A stretch of 17,474 bases of DNA from Minisyncoccota bacterium. GTDB taxonomy: Bacteria; Patescibacteriota; Microgenomatia; UBA1400; PJMF01. Below, piece after piece: positions 8,158-14,167 of this stretch. Below the pieces are notes generated by a model that had not been told where the DNA came from, did not search any database, and saw nothing but the letters and a program-made list of their open reading frames with translations. Position 1 is the first letter of the stretch; each line of letters starts with the position of its first letter. The stretch is taken from NCBI GenBank assembly GCA_003518205.1, contig DOZC01000071.1, positions 5,462 through 22,935 on the forward strand. The letters run 5' to 3'. The translations under genes were made by a program, and so were the position numbers.

Positions 8158-9264
8158 TTAAAATTGGCGCAAAAAGGCGAGTTCGCCACTGTAAAACAAT
8201 CTAATATCATCGATTTGAAGTCCGGGTTTGAGAGTGTAGGTTCGTTCCACTCCCCAACCAAAAGCAAAGCCAGTATAAACTTCTGGATCGATTCCTCCAG
8301 CCTTGAGGACATTGGGATGAACCATGCCAGCTCCTCCCACCTCGTGCCAACCAGATTTGCAAAAGCGGCATTTGCGCTGGCCATTTTCAGCTTCAGTATC
8401 TTTGACTTGACCAGTGCCACCACAGATGTGACAACTAAAATCCACCTCAAAAGATGGCTCGGTAAACTGAAAATGAAACGGCCGAATTCGACTTTTGGTG
8501 CCTGGGCCATAAAACTGTTCGGCAAAATAATCCAAAGTGCCTTTGAGATGTTGAATCGTGATGCCTTTATCCACCACCAACCCCTCAAATTGATGAAACA
8601 TTTGGGTGTGAGTGGCATCTTGTTGCCGGCGATAACATCTGGCAATATTGATCATTCTGATGGACGGCCGACCTTTGAGTCGCTCCATTTCTCTCACCTG
8701 AGCATTGGAAGTGTGAGGAGTCAGTACCACTTTGCCTTTTTTAGAACTGACCGGAGTCTCCACAAAGAAGGTTTCCCACTCATCCCGGGCAGGATGGTTT
8801 TTGGGCATATTCAGACTTTCAAAAGCATACCAATCCCAATCTACCTCGGGATAACGCACTCTGGTAAAACCAATTTTTTCGAAAATCCGAGTCACTTGCT
8901 CGATAGCGTGAGACACAGGGTGGAGATGTCCCACCGCCGATTGAAGGCCGGGCAGAGTCCAGTCGATCCAGCCCTCCTCTGCTTTAGCGCTGGCAATTTC
9001 GGCGGCAGTTTTAGCCAGAACAGCCAATTTGGTTTCCAGCTCAGTTTTGACTTGATTGAGCCATTGACCATAAATTTTACGTTCAGCTGGAGCAATTTGC
9101 GCCATAGCTCCGGCCGCAGTTGTAAACCAACCCTTTTTGCCAAAAAACTTAATCCGATTAGCCTCCAACTCTCCAGTCAGAGGTTTAGAATTGGCGAGAG
9201 TCAATTGATCCACAGCAGCTTTGACAGCTGCCGAAAGGCTAATTTGAGTCAATAAATCTGACAT
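8158..9264 (-). CDS. pheS: Phenylalanine--tRNA ligase alpha subunit
   Basis: This is the catalytic alpha subunit of Phe-tRNA synthetase. I start it at ATG 9262-9264 (368 residues); an in-frame TTG two codons upstream is possible. It has an N-terminal coiled-coil arm (about 1-95). The class II core has motif 2 (ARCYRRQQDATHTQMFHQFEG, around 208-228) and motif 3 (GFAFGWGVERTYTL, around 332-345). A TEPSFEVDFSC region leads into a two-pair cysteine cluster, CHIC then about 17 residues then CRFC. That is a probable zinc knuckle, a known variation in some bacterial PheS. An extended -10 (9276-9284) lies just upstream, so pheS may also have its own near-leaderless transcript besides read-through from the upstream leader. 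Confidence 0.96.
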   Translation of the reverse strand: MSDLLTQISLSAAVKAAVDQLTLANSKPLTGELEANRIKFFGKKGWFTTAAGAMAQIAPAERKIYGQWLNQVKTELETKLAVLAKTAAEIASAKAEEGWIDWTLPGLQSAVGHLHPVSHAIEQVTRIFEKIGFTRVRYPEVDWDWYAFESLNMPKNHPARDEWETFFVETPVSSKKGKVVLTPHTSNAQVREMERLKGRPSIRMINIARCYRRQQDATHTQMFHQFEGLVVDKGITIQHLKGTLDYFAEQFYGPGTKSRIRPFHFQFTEPSFEVDFSCHICGGTGQVKDTEAENGQRKCRFCKSGWHEVGGAGMVHPNVLKAGGIDPEVYTGFAFGWGVERTYTLKPGLQIDDIRLFYSGELAFLRQF

Positions 9265-9275
9265 ATTCAAGCCAT

Positions 9276-9284
9276 ATTGTAGCA
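9276..9284 (-). promoter_or_regulatory. Possible internal extended -10 promoter before pheS
   Basis: On the minus strand TGC-TACAAT, the same nine bases as the PBP promoter, ends 11 bases before the pheS ATG. It would give a transcript with a 4-5 base leader. No -35 is evident. Confidence 0.4.
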
Positions 9285-9291
9285 GTTTTTT

Positions 9292-9492
9292 TTATCTGGG
9301 TGATCGAGAAACAGAGGTCAGAGGAACTCCGATTTCAATTAATTTTACCCAAGCCCACCAGTTGGGATTGTCACTAGCGATTCCCTGAGTTTGCAACCGA
9401 GCCATTGCCTGGGCTGTAGAACAGGGGCGATTGATTTTAAAATTTTCTTTCTCAGGATTTGGACAGGTGTTTCTAAATTGGTTTTCTGGCAT
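9292..9492 (-). CDS. 66-residue hypothetical protein upstream of pheS
   Basis: The ORF starts at ATG 9490-9492, with AAGGA (9501-9505) 8 bases upstream, a good Shine-Dalgarno in a window where such sites are rare. It follows a terminator/attenuator hairpin immediately and precedes pheS by about 27 bases, so it would be the first gene of a regulated pheST transcript. The protein is polar. It contains two cysteines, a NPNWWAWVKLIEIGVPLT stretch in the C-terminal half, and a basic end (SVSRSPR). I recognise no domain, and there is no signal peptide or membrane segment. It could be a small conserved protein of this lineage or a non-coding stretch with a chance ORF; the ribosome site favours the former. 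Confidence 0.45.
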   Translation of the reverse strand: MPENQFRNTCPNPEKENFKINRPCSTAQAMARLQTQGIASDNPNWWAWVKLIEIGVPLTSVSRSPR

Positions 9493-9510
9493 AGTTTTTG
9501 TCCTTAAACG

Positions 9511-9538
9511 AAAAAACTCCCCAGCTCGGGGAGTTTCG
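9511..9538 (-). terminator. Intrinsic terminator/attenuator upstream of the pheST unit
   Basis: AAACTCCCC (9514-9522) and GGGGAGTTT (9528-9536) form a perfect 9 bp stem with a 5-base loop. On the minus strand it is followed by a run of six T (9516-9511). It sits between the leader ORF and the 66-codon gene, just upstream of that gene's ribosome site, so it would gate transcription into pheS and pheT. Confidence 0.75.
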
Positions 9539-9561
9539 TTAGGTACTTTTAGTTAATTACC

Positions 9562-9636
9562 TCAACTTACTCCCCGAACAATTTGACGGAGACTAAATCC
9601 CTGACCAAAATGGAAAATGGTGATAATGGTAATCAT
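9562..9636 (-). CDS. Putative Phe/Ile-containing leader peptide
   Basis: A 24-codon ORF starts MITIITIFHFGQGF and ends VRGVS-stop. It has three Phe codons within seven positions (8, 10, 14) and five Ile codons. It lies 25 bases before a strong intrinsic terminator that precedes the phenylalanyl-tRNA synthetase genes, the place expected for an attenuation leader peptide. No clear Shine-Dalgarno is present. Phe as the regulatory residue fits the downstream genes, but the Ile/Thr-rich start leaves other readings open, and such a short ORF could occur by chance. Confidence 0.4.
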   Translation of the reverse strand: MITIITIFHFGQGFSLRQIVRGVS

Positions 9637-9717
9637 AAGGTTGAGTTTAACAGTCAAAGGTCAAAGCTGCAAAAAGTAAGAGGTGTGTATTAGTCGAGAA
9701 ATGTGTCATGGTAAATC

Positions 9718-9750
9718 AAAAAACCCGCCGGGTATGAAGCGGCGGGTTTT
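9718..9750 (-). terminator. Intrinsic terminator of infC-rpmI-rplT
   Basis: AAAACCCGCCG (9720-9730) pairs with CGGCGGGTTTT (9740-9750) as a GC-rich 11 bp stem with a 9-base loop. On the minus strand six T follow (9723-9718). It lies 16 bases after the rplT stop codon. A shorter T-run on the plus strand may make it partly bidirectional. Confidence 0.88.
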
Positions 9751-9766
9751 AAAGTTCAAATTAGAT

Positions 9767-10126
9767 TTAACTTGATTTTTCCGCCAGCTCCACAATGTTT
9801 TTAAAAGTGGCAAAATCATTGACGGCTAGATCAGCCAGCATTTTGCGATCGATCACGATAGCAGCTTTTTTGAGCTGATTTATAAATCTGGAATATTGCT
9901 TGGCCAAATCAAGAGTTTTGAGAGCCGCGTTAATGCGAGTAATCCAGAGTTTGCGCATATCACGCTTGCGAAGTTTTCGACCAATATAAGCATAAGAAAC
10001 AGCGTGCAGAAACGCCTCGTGAGCTCTCTTGTAAAGTTTGTGGTTGGCCCCGCGGTAACCCGAGTTGGCAGCCAAGATGGCTTTGTGTTTTTGACGGCGA
10101 ACGACGCCAGTTTTAGTGCGAGACAT
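9767..10126 (-). CDS. rplT: 50S ribosomal protein L20
   Basis: This 119-residue, highly basic protein binds 23S rRNA early in large-subunit assembly. The whole sequence follows the family: SRTKTGVVRRQKHKAIL at the start, GYRGANHKLYKRAHEAFLHA (23-42), YAYIGRKLRKRDMRKLWITRINAA (46-69), and the C-terminal part with SRFINQLKKA and IDRKMLADLA. The length is normal for L20. It is the last gene of infC-rpmI-rplT, 16 bases after rpmI, and is followed by a strong terminator. In other bacteria L20 represses its own operon; I could not identify the operator here. Confidence 0.97.
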   Translation of the reverse strand: MSRTKTGVVRRQKHKAILAANSGYRGANHKLYKRAHEAFLHAVSYAYIGRKLRKRDMRKLWITRINAALKTLDLAKQYSRFINQLKKAAIVIDRKMLADLAVNDFATFKNIVELAEKSS

Positions 10127-10142
10127 AATAATCCTTTAAATT

Positions 10143-10346
10143 TTAGCCTAGGCCTAACATGCGTTTAATTTTTCGAGCCCATTTTCCAGTGACCAACTGC
10201 ATCAAGTTGTAGTTGCGTTTGGCTTTTTTACTTTTGTGACGACGCAAATGGCGCATGTTTTGCGCCCGACGCATGACTTTACCGGTACCGGTAATTTTGA
10301 AACGTTTGGAAACGCCTTTACGAGTTTTTTGTTTAATTTTTTTCAT
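10143..10346 (-). CDS. rpmI: 50S ribosomal protein L35
   Basis: A 67-residue, very basic large-subunit protein with the expected L35 features: MKKIKQKTRKGVSKRFKITGTGKV at the N-terminus, a RRAQNMRHLRRHKSKKAKR centre, and a C-terminal tail ending KIKRMLGLG. The length is normal. It sits between infC (10-base gap) and rplT (16-base gap), the usual bacterial order, and is presumably translated from the common transcript. Confidence 0.97.
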   Translation of the reverse strand: MKKIKQKTRKGVSKRFKITGTGKVMRRAQNMRHLRRHKSKKAKRNYNLMQLVTGKWARKIKRMLGLG

Positions 10347-10356
10347 AAAGCTAAAT

Positions 10357-11007
10357 TCAAGCTACTTTTTTTAGGGTCGCCGGTTGGGGCGTTATTGACG
10401 GTAGTGGTGTTGCCGATTTTGGTGCTGTTGCAGCAACAGTACCGGCAGATTCTACCAGTTTTTTCTTTTTAGCGGGCATCAATTGCGTCATCAGCTTGTT
10501 ACCCATCAATCTGGGTGGCAACTCCACATCACTGATGTCGGTTGCTGCCTCAATGACTCGTTTAATGATCACAAACCCCTGATCTTTATTGGCCATTTGT
10601 CGACCTTTAAAAATTAAGGTAAGTTTGACTTTGTGTCCCTTTTGCAAGAAACCCATAACTTTGTTAATTTTGCCGTTAAGGTCATTTTCACCGATAAACG
10701 GGGAAAATCTCACCTCTTTGGTATCTTGTGACCTGGCTTTCTTTCTACCCTCAGCCTCTTTTTGTTGCAGCTGATACTTAAACTTTGACAGCTCAATAAT
10801 TTTGGTGATGGGCATTTCAGCCTTATCCGTCACCAAAACCAAATCTTTTTCTTCGCCCCGAGCCAAATTTTGGGCCTCAACGCTACTCATCACTCCCAAA
10901 AACTCACCTCGCTCGGATAATACCCGCACCTGTGGAAACCGAATCATCTGATTTGCCTGGACAAAAATTCGGGTTGGTTGATGGCGTTTGGTCTTTTTTC
11001 TCAGCAC
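10357..11007 (-). CDS. infC: Translation initiation factor IF-3
   Basis: IF-3 binds the 30S subunit, prevents premature 50S joining and checks start-codon pairing. The 216-residue protein has the N-domain (QANQMIRFPQVRVLSERGEFLGVM, 17-40), a charged linker (about 78-98) and the C-domain (KVMGFLQKGHKVKLTLIFKGR, 116-136), ending near PPRLMGNKLMTQLMPAK (164-180). About 36 extra residues follow, rich in Ala, Thr, Pro and Lys; such tails are seen in some small-genome lineages. I chose the GTG at 11005-11007; an atypical infC start codon is common in bacteria. A consensus TATAAT lies 11 bases upstream, so the transcript leader would be only about 4-5 bases. Confidence 0.95.
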   Translation of the reverse strand: MLRKKTKRHQPTRIFVQANQMIRFPQVRVLSERGEFLGVMSSVEAQNLARGEEKDLVLVTDKAEMPITKIIELSKFKYQLQQKEAEGRKKARSQDTKEVRFSPFIGENDLNGKINKVMGFLQKGHKVKLTLIFKGRQMANKDQGFVIIKRVIEAATDISDVELPPRLMGNKLMTQLMPAKKKKLVESAGTVAATAPKSATPLPSITPQPATLKKVA

Positions 11008-11018
11008 AAGAGGGCTCT

Positions 11019-11024
11019 ATTATA
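11019..11024 (-). promoter_or_regulatory. -10 box of the infC operon promoter
   Basis: A perfect TATAAT on the minus strand lies 11 bases before the infC GTG. The -35 region is poor. The predicted transcription start is about five bases upstream of the start codon. Confidence 0.55.
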
Positions 11025-11085
11025 CACGAGATTTTTAGGAGGTGGAGTAGTGTTTGATGACTGAGTTTTTGACGACAGAGTAAGC

Positions 11086-11094
11086 TGTTATAAT
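11086..11094 (+). promoter_or_regulatory. Extended -10 promoter of the first methyltransferase gene
   Basis: TGT-TATAAT (extended -10, perfect hexamer) is followed by exactly seven bases and the ATG at 11102, so the predicted mRNA begins at the start codon. A TTGACG at 11069-11074 is 14 bases upstream, shorter than a normal spacer. Confidence 0.6.
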
Positions 11095-11101
11095 CTGGTT
11101 G

Positions 11102-11806
11102 ATGTCGATTCTCTCTCAACTTTTTTGGCGAATAGCTCATTTGTTTGGACTTTTGAAAAATCAAAAACTTACTAATGATCAGAGAATTATCCAGTTGATG
11201 GAGGCTTTTCAAGCCGATGAATACGGTCATGAAGCTAATTTACAAACAGCAGACTTGGGCTATGGGTTTATTCACTATGGCTTAATTAGACAAATTAAAC
11301 CAAAAACTGTTTTATGTATTGGCTCTAGATTTGGTTATATCCCGGCCGTATTAGCTCAAGCTTGCTATGACAATGGTTTCGGTCAGGTTTATTTTGTCGA
11401 TGCTGGGTTGGGAGAAACTGACGCGGCAGCTTACACTGGTAAAGCCTACTGGCGAACTCCTCAAGGTATGGCGATTTTCGAAAAATTTGGTCTGGGAAAA
11501 TTTATTACTCTGTTTGTTACCACCACGAAAAAGTTTGCAACTTTATATCCCAACCTGGCTTTTGATTATATCTACGTTGATGGCGATCACTCGTACAAAG
11601 GTGCAACTTTTGACTATAAAACTTTTTGGCCAAGACTCAGCCAAGGTGGTCTAATGGTTTTTCATGATATTTCCATCAAAGAGCCTATGCCCGAAGGAGA
11701 GTATGGGGTTTACCAGGTTTTTGCTGCAGCTAGAAAAAAAGCCGGGGCTTTAGTTTTTCCATTTTTAGGTTCGGGATTGGGAATTTTGCAGAAAACCAAG
11801 AAATAA
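11102..11806 (+). CDS. Class I SAM-dependent methyltransferase-like protein (copy 1)
   Basis: A 234-residue protein with a Rossmann-type methyltransferase layout of the Methyltransf_24/CmcI kind. It shows a motif-I-like VLCIGSRFGYIPAVLAQA (about 70-87), VYFVDAG (96-102, motif II acidic residue), and DYIYVDGDHSYKGATFDYKTFWPRLSQGGLMVFHDI (about 155-190). That last block carries the DGDHSY metal- or substrate-site sequence typical of this group. It has no signal peptide. The ATG at 11102 fits the leaderless promoter; an adjacent TTG is also in frame. It is clearly homologous to the gene at 16494-17291, and together the two bracket the peptide cluster. The substrate is unknown; methylation of a modified peptide or of a sugar are both possible. 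Confidence 0.72.
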   Translation: MSILSQLFWRIAHLFGLLKNQKLTNDQRIIQLMEAFQADEYGHEANLQTADLGYGFIHYGLIRQIKPKTVLCIGSRFGYIPAVLAQACYDNGFGQVYFVDAGLGETDAAAYTGKAYWRTPQGMAIFEKFGLGKFITLFVTTTKKFATLYPNLAFDYIYVDGDHSYKGATFDYKTFWPRLSQGGLMVFHDISIKEPMPEGEYGVYQVFAAARKKAGALVFPFLGSGLGILQKTKK

Positions 11807-11837
11807 TCTGGAATTTCCTGTGAGGCTGCGTTCAGGA

Positions 11838-11867
11838 TTGACCCCAATAAAAAAATCATGTTAATAT
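11838..11867 (+). promoter_or_regulatory. Promoter of the short peptide ORF
   Basis: TTGACC (11838-11843), five of six matches to the -35 consensus, is followed after 18 bases by TAATAT (11862-11867), four of six matches to -10. The predicted start near 11874 leaves a leader of about 22 bases carrying the Shine-Dalgarno of the 21-codon ORF. Confidence 0.45.
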
Positions 11868-11895
11868 GTTTTATATATTACTTAGGAAACCAACA

Positions 11896-11961
11896 ATGAA
11901 ATATATTGTCCCTCAAGATATTAGAGTTGAGATTTTAGCTGTGTTAGTACAAGAGGACTAG
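11896..11961 (+). CDS. 21-residue peptide ORF, candidate modified-peptide precursor
   Basis: The ORF begins MKYIVPQDIR, continues with a hydrophobic stretch containing VEILAVLV, and ends acidic (QED, TAG at 11959-11961). AGGAA (11884-11888) lies 7 bases before the ATG and a promoter-like pair lies further upstream. This is a full expression signal in a region where neighbours look leaderless. It sits directly ahead of a QueC-like enzyme and a PqqD-like peptide-binding protein, the position expected for a RiPP precursor. At 21 residues it is short for a leader-core precursor but comparable to the smallest known ones. It has no Cys, Ser or Thr, so thioether or azole chemistry is unlikely; carboxylate chemistry at Asp/Glu or the C-terminus would be possible. 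A regulatory upstream ORF is the main alternative. Confidence 0.45.
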   Translation: MKYIVPQDIRVEILAVLVQED

Positions 11962-12001
11962 GCCTGTTGTTTTTTAGATTTATAAAAACGAAGTGATGTT
12001 G

Positions 12002-12010
12002 TGTTAGTAT
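12002..12010 (+). promoter_or_regulatory. Possible extended -10 before the QueC-like gene
   Basis: TGT-TAGTAT ends 10 bases before the ATG at 12021, so a near-leaderless transcript is possible. The first nine bases of 12001-12010 (GTGTTAGTA) also occur at 11941-11949 inside the peptide ORF, so the match may be coincidental. Confidence 0.25.
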
Positions 12011-12020
12011 CGCTTTGTTT

Positions 12021-12971
12021 ATGATTTTTTCAGCAACGTCAAAAAAAAACTTTGAAAAAAAAATTCTCAGTCGTGAACATGAGGATTTTGGTGTTATAAA
12101 ACACATTGAAACCGAACTCAAAAGAAAAAGAGGGTGGGTTTTTCAACTACCAAAACCAGAGCAACCAGTTGTTCTCCTTTTATCAGGCGGTCTTGACTCG
12201 ATTGTAGCTTGGCACCTATTGATGAAGAAATATGGCTTAATGGTTTATCCTTTAGTCATTAATAAAGGTATGAAACGAACTCATTTAGAAATGAGATCTG
12301 TCAAATATTATTCTAAACTTTACCAAAAATTGTTTCCCGACCTCTATCAAGCTCCATTTCACATCAATTTACCATTGACAGAAATTTCAATCGGTCAAGC
12401 TGTATTTACTGAAAAGGTTCATCCACTGGTCATTTTAGAAAACTTGACCGATTCTGCTGCATTAAAATTAAGTTTATCACTAGGATCTTCAATTTTAACG
12501 CCTTTTGTAGCTAAACTTTATGCTCAATTTTTGTATTCAACTCAACATTTAACTATTAAAACTATTTTTTGTGCCGTGACTAAAGGTGATGGAGAAAACT
12601 CCTTAGTACCAGAACAAACCTTTACTGCCTTGCGGACGATGATGTGGTCTTTGTGTGTTTTAACTAGAGACTATGAGTGGCAATATGCCTCAGTAGCTTT
12701 AGAAAAAGAACTAGGTAATTTTTTATCAAAAGCTGATTTAATTGCTTGGGCTGACCAACACCAAATTCCACTGGAACATACTTGGACTTGCTATCATCCT
12801 TCTATTGATCAAACCCACTGTGGCGAATGTATTACTTGTAGTGATCGAATTAAATCTTTCGAAAAGGTTGGGGTGATCGATAGGACAATTTATTATGATC
12901 AAAAGGCCAGTCTTTATCGTCGACTGATCGATAAATTTAAATTGTTTATTAGATATTATTTTAATTTATGA
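12021..12971 (+). CDS. QueC-like PP-loop ATP pyrophosphatase
   Basis: A 316-residue protein of the QueC/ExsB branch of the N-type ATP-pyrophosphatases. These adenylate a carboxylate and, in QueC itself, convert 7-carboxy-7-deazaguanine with ammonia to the nitrile preQ0. The PP-loop is LLLSGGLDS (SGGLDS about 55-60). The C-terminal zinc site TWTCYHPSIDQTHCGECITC (Cys 257, 267, 270, 273) followed by SDRIKSF is the QueC signature. It is longer than ordinary QueC (about 220-230 residues), with an extra N-terminal section of about 45 residues and a basic C-terminal tail. No other queuosine-pathway gene is in the window, and the gene is fused by an ATGA overlap to a PqqD-like gene. I therefore infer a repurposed amide- or nitrile-forming enzyme acting on a peptide. 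Start chosen at ATG; an in-frame TTG lies two codons upstream. Confidence 0.78.
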   Translation: MIFSATSKKNFEKKILSREHEDFGVIKHIETELKRKRGWVFQLPKPEQPVVLLLSGGLDSIVAWHLLMKKYGLMVYPLVINKGMKRTHLEMRSVKYYSKLYQKLFPDLYQAPFHINLPLTEISIGQAVFTEKVHPLVILENLTDSAALKLSLSLGSSILTPFVAKLYAQFLYSTQHLTIKTIFCAVTKGDGENSLVPEQTFTALRTMMWSLCVLTRDYEWQYASVALEKELGNFLSKADLIAWADQHQIPLEHTWTCYHPSIDQTHCGECITCSDRIKSFEKVGVIDRTIYYDQKASLYRRLIDKFKLFIRYYFNL

Positions 12972-13240
12972 AATTTACTCAAAATCAGGAAATTTATAGT
13001 TATAAAATCAATGATATCTGGATGATTTTGGAACCAAATAAAAAATTTATCAGAAAATTAAATCCTACGGCAGGATTAATTTGGGAGCTGGCTGTCAAAC
13101 CAGTCACTATTGAAATAGTAGCAAAAAATCTTCAAAAACATTTTAAGACCCCTGAGTTATCTGCCGCTGGCGTTGTTTTAGATGTTACTAAGCTTGTTAA
13201 GAATTATTTGAAATTAGGTTTTTTTGTTGAGATTAAATAA
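12968..13240 (+). CDS. PqqD-like peptide-recognition protein (RRE)
   Basis: A 90-residue protein with the PqqD winged-helix fold pattern. It has N-terminal beta strands (IYSYKINDIWMILEPNKKFI, 9-28) and the family hallmark LNPTAGLIWEL (31-41). A helical half follows, with TIEIVAKNLQKHF (47-59), and then VTKLVKNYLKLGFFVEI (73-89). PqqD-type domains bind the leader of ribosomal precursor peptides and deliver them to modifying enzymes. Its ATG overlaps the stop of the QueC-like gene (ATGA), indicating translational coupling and probably a 1:1 complex with that enzyme. Length and motif are normal for a stand-alone RRE. This gene is the main evidence that the locus handles a ribosomally made peptide. 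Confidence 0.82.
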   Translation: MKFTQNQEIYSYKINDIWMILEPNKKFIRKLNPTAGLIWELAVKPVTIEIVAKNLQKHFKTPELSAAGVVLDVTKLVKNYLKLGFFVEIK

Positions 13241-13296
13241 TTTTTCAACTTGGTTAAATTAGTTAGTATCTTGGCTACTGTAAATATTTTGGCCTT

Positions 13297-13305
13297 TGGT
13301 ACAAT
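13297..13305 (+). promoter_or_regulatory. Possible extended -10 promoter for the transporter operon
   Basis: TGG-TACAAT matches the extended -10 form seen at other genes here. Transcription would start near 13312, giving a leader of about 40 bases before the permease ATG at 13351. The rest of the 110-base gap shows nothing else convincing. Confidence 0.4.
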
Positions 13306-13350
13306 CTGACAAGAAGCCAGAGAGAAATATTACTGGTTTGAAACAATTTC

Positions 13351-14163
13351 ATGCTAGTTACCAACAGCATTAACGCCTTCAAGAACCTATTAAATTATTT
13401 TCAAATCAAGTTATGGCCAGTGACTTATAATTTATTTTTAAGCAACCTGAAGGCAAAATATGTTGGGTCCATTTTGGGGCCAGTTTGGTTGATATTAGAA
13501 CCAGCACTATTTGTTGCAATTGTGACTCTAGTCTTTTCTCAGGCTTTTAATAATCAAGTTAGTTCGATTCCATATGCTTTATTTGTGATGCCGGGATTAT
13601 TAATTTGGAGTTTTTTCTTTGGTCAAACTCAATCCGCCACTACAATTTTTTTAAACAATCGAGAGCTGTTAACTAATACTACTGCACCCAAAGAAGCAGT
13701 TGTTTTAGCAAAGTGTCTTATTGGAGCAGTAGATTATGTTATTAGATTAGCGATTTTATTAGTTTGGTGGTGGTTATATATCGGTTCATTTCCTCTCGCT
13801 GGTTTGATCGCCTCACTATTGGTGGGTTTGAGTTTGCTAGTCGGATTGTTTGGTTTTAGTATGTTGTTGGCTATTGGGAATGTTTATTTTCGTGATTTTA
13901 ACAGTATTGTTCCCATTTTATTGCAATTATTTTTTTATATTAGTCCAATCATTTATCCAGTATCGGTAATTCCAATTAAATGGCTCTGGCTAATTCAGTT
14001 AAATCCAATTGCAGCCATGGTTGAGTTTTTACGGTCTGCTCTATTTGAAAATCAGTTAGATTTAATTCAGTTGGGAACGTTTTTGAGTTGGATATTAGTT
14101 ATTTGTGGTTTATCTTGGTTAATTTTTAAAAAATTTGGAACTAGACTAGTTGAAGAACTTTAA
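13351..14163 (+). CDS. ABC-2 type transporter permease (Wzm/TagG-like)
   Basis: A 270-residue integral membrane protein with about six hydrophobic segments. It belongs to the ABC-2 exporter family of O-antigen and teichoic-acid permeases. The N-terminal LSNLKAKYVGSILGPVWLILEP (about 29-50) and the later NVYFRDFNSIVPILLQLFFYISPIIYP (about 176-202) are hallmarks of Wzm/TagG. It would form a homodimeric pore in the cytoplasmic membrane together with the ATPase encoded directly downstream (4-base gap to the ATG, or 14-base overlap if the TTG start is used). In other bacteria this family exports lipid-linked polysaccharide; with a PqqD protein and a protease-bearing ATPase next door, a peptide cargo is proposed here. 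The cargo cannot be read from the permease itself. Confidence 0.88.
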   Translation: MLVTNSINAFKNLLNYFQIKLWPVTYNLFLSNLKAKYVGSILGPVWLILEPALFVAIVTLVFSQAFNNQVSSIPYALFVMPGLLIWSFFFGQTQSATTIFLNNRELLTNTTAPKEAVVLAKCLIGAVDYVIRLAILLVWWWLYIGSFPLAGLIASLLVGLSLLVGLFGFSMLLAIGNVYFRDFNSIVPILLQLFFYISPIIYPVSVIPIKWLWLIQLNPIAAMVEFLRSALFENQLDLIQLGTFLSWILVICGLSWLIFKKFGTRLVEEL

Positions 14164-14167
14164 ATTC

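Larger units (their letters stand above)
9511..9636 (-). promoter_or_regulatory. Candidate translation-coupled attenuator of pheST
   Basis: Three parts are seen on the minus strand: a 24-codon leader ORF (9562-9636), the segment TCGGGGAGT within its last codons (9569-9577), and the terminator at 9511-9538. TCGGGGAGT is perfectly complementary over 9 bases to ACTCCCCGA, which contains most of the terminator's 5' arm (9526-9534). The two pairings exclude each other. A ribosome reaching the leader stop codon would cover the first segment and let the terminator form; a ribosome stalled at the Phe codons would leave it free to form the antiterminator. No T-box sequence was found. The mechanism is inferred from pairing geometry. 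Confidence 0.5.

Noticed and set aside
8098-9255. A 385-codon open frame on the plus strand
   Set aside because: It lies antisense to pheS, whose motifs are unmistakable. The translated protein has no recognisable domain and unusual composition.
9541-9720. T-box riboswitch upstream of pheST
   Set aside because: The conserved T-box AGGGTGG-type sequence and specifier-loop architecture are absent; the leader-peptide attenuator explains the terminator better.
11814-11840. TCCTG...CAGGA hairpin after the first methyltransferase gene as a terminator
   Set aside because: The stem is only five base pairs with a long loop and no T-run, so it is not convincing.
13250-13309. A 19-codon ORF starting at TTG with a hydrophobic product, considered as an alternative peptide precursor
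   Set aside because: It has no Shine-Dalgarno, a non-ATG start, and contains the probable -10 box of the transporter operon at its end.
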